DNA from: CAZXIC01 sp964640195
Lineage (GTDB): Archaea > Iainarchaeota > Iainarchaeia > Iainarchaeales > GCA-2688035
Length of the DNA: 7,184 bases
Assembly: GCA_964640195.1 (NCBI GenBank)
Contig: CAZXIC010000030.1
Coordinates: 1 to 7,184 of the forward strand
Direction: 5' to 3'
Made by a program: the position numbers and the translations under genes. Shown piece by piece: positions 1 to 4,531 of the stretch. Below the pieces are notes generated by a model. The model did not search any database. It was given only the letters and a program-made list of their open reading frames with translations, and was not told the DNA's origin. Every line of letters begins with the position of its first letter. The stretch's first letter is position 1.

Positions 1-657
1 CAGCCTTGAGCCGATGAAAGCAGGTTTTACGTCTGCCTCAAACAGCGAATGGTACAACTGCGATGTTTCCGGGATCTGCCTCAGCTTTGAGAGGTAGTCC
101 TTTGTTTTTTTAATCAGGCTGGTTGCCTCAAACAGCTGCCTCATGTACGCAAGGGTTTCAAGGTAAGGTTGTGTGCAGTCACCGTATGCCTTTCCCTGGC
201 TTTCAACCTTGGCTGCCTCTTTCTTTGCTTCCTTCAGCAGCGTAAGGTACGCAAGTATGGGGTCATAGGCAATGAGGTCATGGGCAATCCGCACAATCGT
301 GTCGTGCCTTTCGCTGAAGTACTGCTCGCACTCCTTGCCTGCTTTCCCCAAATGCTTATAGCTCCAGACGCTTTCAATGCCGTACCTCTGCATCAGGGAA
401 GAGATTTCAGCCAGCATTGCCGTCTGCTCTTCTCCGTGCACCCTTTCGTAGACCTCGCTTAAGACAATAACCTCTGCTTCTGCCTCAGAGAGGGCATTTA
501 TCACATGGAACCTGCAGTGCACGTCCTCGGCGATGTTTGCGCTGTAGGGGCACTCGCTGCACTTGAAAATCAGGTGCCTTCTCCCCCCTTCCTCTTTTAC
601 AACGAAATCGCCGACCTTCAAGCCGCCTATCTCCAAGCAGAATCCCTCAAAACTCAA
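1..657 (-). CDS. N-terminal part of a probable second archaeal secretion-system ATPase (runs off left edge)
   Basis: The frame stays open from 657 to the left edge and gives the first 219 residues of a larger protein. No ATPase motif is reached. The assignment rests on resemblance, from memory, to the N-terminal domain of archaeal GspE/VirB11-like secretion ATPases: an early Cys pair (C33, C36) followed by C48 and H51, a middle block with C110, SERHD (115-119) and DPILAYL (132-138), then TSLIKKTKDYL (179-189) and LYHSLFEADVKPAFIGSRL (201-219), which matches the usual stretch just before the ATPase N-terminal domain proper. The protein is soluble, with no signal peptide or membrane helix. The start is taken as TTG at 657: no ATG occurs in frame before residue 81, and a TATA-like box ends 24 bases upstream, giving an almost leaderless message. 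If correct, the locus has two secretion ATPases. It could instead be an unrelated Cys-containing helical protein; the sequence left of the window would decide. Confidence 0.62.
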   Translation of the reverse strand, partial: MSFEGFCLEIGGLKVGDFVVKEEGGRRHLIFKCSECPYSANIAEDVHCRFHVINALSEAEAEVIVLSEVYERVHGEEQTAMLAEISSLMQRYGIESVWSYKHLGKAGKECEQYFSERHDTIVRIAHDLIAYDPILAYLTLLKEAKKEAAKVESQGKAYGDCTQPYLETLAYMRQLFEATSLIKKTKDYLSKLRQIPETSQLYHSLFEADVKPAFIGSRL

Positions 658-680
658 TTCTTCTATTATAAAAGAATTAA

Positions 681-692
681 ACTTATATTTAT
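681..692 (-). promoter_or_regulatory. Putative archaeal TATA box for the gene starting at 657
   Basis: On the minus strand the AT-rich block AATAAATATAAG stands out in the 75-base gap between the stop codon at 733 and the start at 657. Archaeal TATA boxes are centred about 26 bases before the transcription start, which would put that start near 659-661, within a few bases of the TTG codon. This suggests a leaderless or near-leaderless transcript. It is an inference from spacing and composition. Confidence 0.5.
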
Positions 693-732
693 TGCTTGGG
701 GGGAAAGAAGAATCAGCCTATCCTAATGAGCC

Positions 733-1029
733 CTACCCCTTTTTTCGTCGCGGACCGCCTTTGGTTGACTTATCAGGCAGCTTGATTTTTTCGTTTTCGG
801 CAAGCAGCTTAAGAGCTATTAATACCCTATTTTCGCCGATGCCCAACTCCGGATCCAATTTCCAAAAGATATGCCTTGCCATGCTTGCCATAGTCTGCTT
901 CTGCGCCTTAGTTAGTTTTCTGGCGACCTGGAGCACCAACTTCTTCTCTGGCTCCGAAACTGGCCTAACGCTTTTTGGTCCACTGATATGGCTCTTTATT
1001 GTGGCATAAATCTTTCTGTATTTGGCCAT
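733..1029 (-). CDS. Small, highly basic protein of unknown function (98 aa)
   Basis: I do not recognise this family. The product is rich in Lys and Arg, has no Cys, no signal peptide and no membrane segment, and ends in a very basic tail (KSTKGGPRRKKG). The middle (about residues 25-80) looks helical. The stretch GENRVLIALKLLAENEKIKLP could be a recognition-like helix followed by a turn, so a nucleic-acid-binding role is possible but only a guess. An ATG at 1047 would add six residues (MHQFFL). The ATG at 1029 is preferred because it lies 29 bases after the AAATA of a TATA-like box, the spacing expected for a leaderless message, and neither ATG has a well-placed Shine-Dalgarno. Codon use is more mixed than in the neighbouring secretion genes, with CTA, TTA, ATA and CGA present. 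It sits 43 bases downstream of the TadC-like gene with no visible terminator between, so read-through is also possible. Confidence 0.72.
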   Translation of the reverse strand: MAKYRKIYATIKSHISGPKSVRPVSEPEKKLVLQVARKLTKAQKQTMASMARHIFWKLDPELGIGENRVLIALKLLAENEKIKLPDKSTKGGPRRKKG

Positions 1030-1051
1030 AAGAAAGAATTGGTGCATTTGC

Positions 1052-1060
1052 AGTATTTAA
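1052..1060 (-). promoter_or_regulatory. Putative TATA box for the small basic protein
   Basis: The minus strand reads TTAAATACT just after the stop codon of the TadC-like gene, preceded by a purine-rich stretch (GGAAGGA) that could act as a BRE. The distance to the ATG at 1029 matches the usual archaeal TATA-to-start spacing for a leaderless transcript. This suggests the small gene can be expressed independently of the secretion operon. Confidence 0.45.
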
Positions 1061-1072
1061 TCCTTCCGCGTT

Positions 1073-2005
1073 TCAGAGGGGGAGCGCGCTTGCAGCGAAG
1101 TAGGTGAAAAGGCTCAGAGGGAGAAGCAGCGCTGCATACAGAACCGCCTTTTTGCTGTCTGCCTCCTGCATTCCCAGGAATGTGGCTGCAAGCAGTGCGT
1201 ATTCCGCAATGTAAATCTTATTTGCGAGCAGCAGCGCCTCAAGCACTGCCTGCCTTTCCTTGACTGAGATGCCAAAGTCAAGCAATTCAAGCGAGGCAAG
1301 GTTGAAGCCTGTGACAAGTCCTGCAATCAATCCAAGGACAGCAGGCACAATCAGTCCGCCTGCAAACAGCAGCGTATATTTTTCCACAACCAGGGCTGCG
1401 TTCCTCTCCTGTAGCAGTGCGTTTGTTTCCAGCAGGTCTGCTGCGCTTTCCCTGAATATATCGCACATGTCTGCACCGCTTTTGTATCCTTGGATAAGCA
1501 AGTTTACTGTCCTGTCAATGACGCTGCTTTTGTTCCTCCTGCCCATGTTCAGGAGCGCCTGCTCAACGCTCGCACCTCTCTCCATCTCTTGTCCTGCCCT
1601 TTTGAACTCTTTGCCGAGCAAGCCAAAGCCCTTTCCAATGCTGTGTTCAACTATTACCGTGAAAGGTGTTCCCCTCGGGAAAGCGCTTGCCTGCAGCAAG
1701 AAATCAGGCACAGCCTCCTCTTTCTTCCTCCTGTTTCTTTCAAACAGGTAGTCGTGGATGAAGAACAGGATGAGCATGGGAGCAAAGAAGGCAGCAGAGG
1801 AAAACACAGTTATGTATAAGAAATGCTCTTTTAGGTGGAAAAGCAATGCGATTGTGCCGATGCTTGCAGCAAACCCGAGCAGGATTCCCTGGGAGAAAAA
1901 TTTTTGCAAACCGCTGTTGTTCAGCTGCAGCTTTTCCCTAAATTCCCTGGCCGCTTTTCTTGAAAAAAAGCATGCAACCGCATCTTCCAATCTGCTGTCC
2001 TGCAT
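1073..2005 (-). CDS. Type II secretion F-family membrane platform protein, TadC-like (310 aa)
   Basis: This is one half of the inner-membrane platform on which a type IV pilus-like machine assembles; its partners are the ATPase and the second T2SSF protein encoded just upstream. Predicted membrane helices lie at about residues 38-57, 63-84, 210-233 and 286-308, with another possible at 258-279. Between the second and third is the cytoplasmic T2SSF helical domain (about 96-208), containing AVPDFLLQASAF near its start, ERGASVEQALLNMGRRNKS at 142-160, and LIQGYKSGADM at 170-180, the Gly-containing turn typical of the family. The 310-residue length is close to bacterial TadC and about half of archaeal FlaJ. 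The ATG at 2005 is six bases past the upstream stop codon, with GAGGGG about ten bases before it, so translation is probably coupled. Family membership is firm; the exact TadB or TadC correspondence is inferred. Confidence 0.86.
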   Translation of the reverse strand: MQDSRLEDAVACFFSRKAAREFREKLQLNNSGLQKFFSQGILLGFAASIGTIALLFHLKEHFLYITVFSSAAFFAPMLILFFIHDYLFERNRRKKEEAVPDFLLQASAFPRGTPFTVIVEHSIGKGFGLLGKEFKRAGQEMERGASVEQALLNMGRRNKSSVIDRTVNLLIQGYKSGADMCDIFRESAADLLETNALLQERNAALVVEKYTLLFAGGLIVPAVLGLIAGLVTGFNLASLELLDFGISVKERQAVLEALLLANKIYIAEYALLAATFLGMQEADSKKAVLYAALLLPLSLFTYFAASALPL

Positions 2006-2011
2006 CAGGCT

Positions 2012-2794
2012 TCAGCCCCTCATGAAAACAGGTGTCTTGCCCCTGATGTAAAACAACACAAACAGGTCAAGCAGCGGGAAAAGCACAGTGATTATCAGCA
2101 AAACCTGCAGGGCTGTAAAGCTCAGACGCAGCACAACGCTTCCTGCGGCAACAAAGCTCTGGAACAAGGCCGGGATGATTGCCGAAACCGCTATGAATAA
2201 CAGGCTCAGCACAACCAGCTTTCCTGAAAAGACCTTGCTCTCAATCCTCTGCCTTGTAAGAATCTCTGCTGCAATCCTCTTGATTGGCTCTCCTGCATTC
2301 CGCCTGCTTCCCTGCTCGAACACTGCAACAAGCTGGGAAACAGCCCTGTTTAGCAGCCTGCTGTTCACCCTTTCAGCGCACAGCAGCAGTGCCTCCTGCA
2401 CTGTCGCGCCGTGCTGTTGCACAGCAGCAACAACCTTCCTGAATTCCCTGCCTGCCTCGCTCCTGTGCCTTGCTGCATTCCTCAAACACAGCATGAAATC
2501 CAAGCCGAGGTTCAATTCAATAGCAATGTTCAGCAGCACAAACGGAAGCTGCGCCTCCACTCTTTTACCGTAATTCCTTCCCTTAAGGACAGGGCAGTAC
2601 AGCAATGCAGAAAAAACAACAGGAAGAAGGGCAATCGCGCTGAGCAATCCAAGCAAAATGCTATCAAGCAGCAAGGCAACTGCAAACCACGCAAAAAGCG
2701 AAACAACCGCAGCCTGCTTTGCGCTTTTCTCTGCCAAGCTGCCTGAAAGGACAGAATGCAATCGCCTTCGCCAGTCACTCACCAATGCTTGCAT
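2012..2794 (-). CDS. Type II secretion F-family membrane platform protein, TadB-like (260 aa)
   Basis: This is the first of two adjacent T2SSF proteins, probably forming a hetero-oligomeric membrane platform with the product of the next gene. Counting from the ATG at 2794, hydrophobic segments lie at about residues 26-46 and 47-68, then a cytoplasmic helical domain (about 78-185), then helices at about 191-211 and 226-249. The cytoplasmic domain shows the T2SSF pattern: QLPFVLLNIAIELNLGLDF, then a Gly-containing turn before ATVQEALLLCAERV, then LVAVFEQGSRRNAGEPIKRI. A GTG directly before the ATG would add one residue. The ATG is preferred because GGGGGAG lies exactly six bases upstream of it. 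The gene follows the ATPase stop by 50 bases and precedes the TadC-like start by six. A basic N-terminus (DWRRRLH) fits a cytoplasmic start. No key element appears missing. Confidence 0.86.
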   Translation of the reverse strand: MQALVSDWRRRLHSVLSGSLAEKSAKQAAVVSLFAWFAVALLLDSILLGLLSAIALLPVVFSALLYCPVLKGRNYGKRVEAQLPFVLLNIAIELNLGLDFMLCLRNAARHRSEAGREFRKVVAAVQQHGATVQEALLLCAERVNSRLLNRAVSQLVAVFEQGSRRNAGEPIKRIAAEILTRQRIESKVFSGKLVVLSLLFIAVSAIIPALFQSFVAAGSVVLRLSFTALQVLLIITVLFPLLDLFVLFYIRGKTPVFMRG

Positions 2795-2800
2795 CACACT

Positions 2801-2807
2801 CTCCCCC
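2801..2807 (-). promoter_or_regulatory. Shine-Dalgarno GGGGGAG that sets the start of the TadB-like gene
   Basis: GGGGGAG is followed by six bases and then ATG at 2794. Measured to the alternative GTG at 2797 the gap is only three bases, so the ATG is the better start. It is one of the clearest ribosome-binding sites in the window and suits an internal gene of a polycistronic message. Confidence 0.6.
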
Positions 2808-2844
2808 TAATCAATCCACAGTCCAGCCGCTCTTTTCCCCAAGG

Positions 2845-4323
2845 TTATTCGGCCTTGCGGGAATTCCTGCGCCTCTTTTTTCCAGCATCAAAGTTTGCCC
2901 AGTGAAAGAAATCTTGCATGCCGATTTTTCTGCCCTTCCTCTTCTCCAGCAGGGCTACCCTTCTTCTTGTCTCTGCCAGCAACTGCTTCCTGTTCAGGGA
3001 AAAGCAGTTCATGGCTTTCTGCATTACCCTCCTGCTTTCGCCAACCTGCAGTAACCTGTCATGCTGGAAATCATGCCTGAAAAGGCAGTTGAACAAAACC
3101 CTGCCCCCCTGTTCAATTAACTCTGTTGCCTCGACCACGCGCCTTACCTCCCTTGCCATGCCTGTTTCCCTGCCAACAATGTTCCATCTCCTCTGTACCA
3201 GTATCAGGTCGAGGGCTGCAAGGTCTGCCTCAGATGCACCAAGAGCCTTCATCCTGTTCAGCGCTTCCCTGCTGCTCTGGCTGTGGAAAGTTGCATAACT
3301 GCCCTTGCCCTGCCCTGCCAGCAGGGTGTCAATGAAAGCCTTGGTTTCCTCGCTGCTCCGCACTTCGCCGACAACAATCCTGTCAGGCCTCATCCTCAAG
3401 GTATCAACAATGAGCTGCTGCATTGCAATGCCCTGCTCCTTCACAACATTCAGCTTCACCATATGCTGGTGCGGCAGCCTTATTTCCGGTGTTTCCTCAA
3501 CGACGACGATTCTCTCTGTTGCCGGTACAAATCCAAACAAGGCGTTCAGGCTGCTTGTTTTCCCGCTGCCAGTGTTCCCTGCAATGAGCAGGCTGCAGTC
3601 GCACTGCAGCGCAACCCACAGGAAAGCCATCAGCTCCGCACTAAAAGTCCTGTTCTCAATCAGCTGCAGCGGCGTAAAGGGGTTTTTCTTGAACTTCCTT
3701 ATTGTAACGCTCGGCCCTGTGAATGAAACAGGGTTGATTGCCGCGTTCAGCCTGCTTCCGTCAGGCAGCGTTGCATTCAGCACAGGGCTGTTCAGTGTCA
3801 AGTGCCTGCCAATGCACGCAGCCATCCTGTTCACAGCATCCCTCACTGTTTTTCCGTCTGTGAAGTACAGGTTTGTTTTAAGCCAGCCAAACCTTGTGTG
3901 AAAAACATGCACTGGCTTTTCCTTGCCGGTTCCAATTACCGCGATTTCCTCTATTTCGTCGTCAGCCAGGAGAAAGTCCAATGCCCCAAAACCGAAAACC
4001 AGTTTTTGCAGCAGCAGGGGCATGTAATTTGTCTGCTTTCTGTCCAGCTGGGTCAGGGTGCCGATGCAGTAGTTTTTGAGGAACTGCGCTGTGCCTTCTT
4101 GAGCAAGCTGCCTGCTGCTTGACTGCAGTCGCACAAGGGCATCGTGAAGAAAGTAGGCTTCCCCAAAAGTGAGCCTTGGAAACGCATCCAGGCAGTATCT
4201 TTTCTCACCCTTCTCCAATTCAGCTATAAAATAGTCCTTGTGCCTTTCAAGCACTTTTCCTTTAGCTGCTTCCAGCAGGTTCCAGCCCAGAACACTGTCT
4301 GGGTCCTGCTTTCTTTTACTCAA
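2845..4323 (-). CDS. Type II/IV secretion system ATPase (GspE/VirB11/FlaI-TadA family)
   Basis: A cytoplasmic hexameric ATPase that powers assembly or secretion by a type IV pilus-like machine. Numbering from the longest frame (TTG at 4398): the N-terminal domain includes KLVFGFGALDFLLADDEIEE (132-151) and NSPVLNATLPDGSRLNAAIN (203-222), typical of the archaeal branch. Then come Walker A GNTGSGKT (274-281), the acidic box VVVEETPEIRL (298-308), Walker B IVVGEVR (341-347) and the His box YATFH (368-372). All catalytic residues appear intact. The tail after about 440 is basic. No ATG is available near the 5' end. I prefer TTG at 4323 (492 aa) because GGTG lies six bases before it and a TATA-like box sits about 50 bases upstream; starts at 4398 or 4350 are also possible. 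It heads an operon with the two T2SSF genes. TadA-like versus FlaI-like cannot be settled here; no archaellum genes are seen. Confidence 0.95.
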   Translation of the reverse strand: MSKRKQDPDSVLGWNLLEAAKGKVLERHKDYFIAELEKGEKRYCLDAFPRLTFGEAYFLHDALVRLQSSSRQLAQEGTAQFLKNYCIGTLTQLDRKQTNYMPLLLQKLVFGFGALDFLLADDEIEEIAVIGTGKEKPVHVFHTRFGWLKTNLYFTDGKTVRDAVNRMAACIGRHLTLNSPVLNATLPDGSRLNAAINPVSFTGPSVTIRKFKKNPFTPLQLIENRTFSAELMAFLWVALQCDCSLLIAGNTGSGKTSSLNALFGFVPATERIVVVEETPEIRLPHQHMVKLNVVKEQGIAMQQLIVDTLRMRPDRIVVGEVRSSEETKAFIDTLLAGQGKGSYATFHSQSSREALNRMKALGASEADLAALDLILVQRRWNIVGRETGMAREVRRVVEATELIEQGGRVLFNCLFRHDFQHDRLLQVGESRRVMQKAMNCFSLNRKQLLAETRRRVALLEKRKGRKIGMQDFFHWANFDAGKKRRRNSRKAE

Positions 4324-4333
4324 GCCCCCCACC
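4324..4333 (-). promoter_or_regulatory. Shine-Dalgarno-like GGTG before the preferred ATPase start
   Basis: The minus strand reads GGTG, then six bases (GGGGGC), then TTG at 4323. GGTG pairs with the CACC of the archaeal 16S 3' end, and the spacing is normal. Together with the TATA-like block further upstream it supports the shorter ATPase over the longest frame. The evidence is moderate because the G-run could be chance. Confidence 0.4.
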
Positions 4334-4370
4334 AGCTCTACTGCAATCAAGCGAAAAAGGCAAGGCAAAT

Positions 4371-4380
4371 AATTTAAAAC
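4371..4380 (-). promoter_or_regulatory. Putative TATA box of the secretion operon
   Basis: The minus strand reads GTTTTAAATT. A start about 26 bases downstream would fall near 4346-4349, leaving a leader of roughly 25 bases before the TTG at 4323. The block lies inside the longest possible ATPase frame. That frame would begin with a hydrophobic 25-residue extension unusual for a cytoplasmic ATPase, another reason to read this segment as promoter. Confidence 0.45.
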
Positions 4381-4426
4381 AAGGCGCTTTTTCGACAATC
4401 AGCTAACTTTTGCCGCTTTGCCCCAG

Positions 4427-4451
4427 GGAAAAAGAAAAAAGGAGAAAAAAA
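4427..4451 (-). terminator. Second T-rich tract downstream of the surface-protein gene
   Basis: Read on the minus strand this stretch is almost pure T with a few C residues (TTTTTTTCTCC, then TTTTTTTCTTTTTCCC). Archaeal RNA polymerase terminates at T-rich non-template tracts without needing a hairpin. It lies 28 bases beyond the first tract and probably acts as a backup before the secretion-operon promoter. Confidence 0.5.
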
Positions 4452-4478
4452 TTCTGCCCCCAGCCAGCTGCTGCTCTG

Positions 4479-4529
4479 AAAAAATGAAAACAAAAGAAAA
4501 AGAAGGAAAAAAGGGAAAAAATTCCCTTT
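4479..4529 (-). terminator. Hairpin plus T-tract terminator of the surface-protein gene
   Basis: Just after the TAA stop at 4532-4534 is a perfect inverted repeat: bases 4510-4517 pair with 4522-4529 (AAAGGGAA against TTCCCTTT, eight pairs) around a four-base loop. On the transcribed strand it is followed by about 30 bases of mostly T (4509-4479). This has the layout of a bacterial intrinsic terminator, and the T-run alone would suffice in archaea. It insulates the secretion operon from read-through out of the surface-protein gene. Confidence 0.75.
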
Positions 4530-4531
4530 GC

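Noticed and set aside
563..1009. A 148-codon plus-strand open frame
   Set aside because: It spans two minus-strand genes and the promoter gap between them, and has no recognisable features.
3305..3901. A 198-codon plus-strand open frame
   Set aside because: It lies entirely opposite the conserved core of the secretion ATPase, including Walker A, and its translation is Ser/Leu/Cys-rich without family features. It is a shadow of the real gene.
4452..4478. A possible extra hairpin between the two T-tracts (CAGC/GCTG around AGCTG)
   Set aside because: The stem is only four pairs and cannot be extended, so it is not distinguishable from chance.
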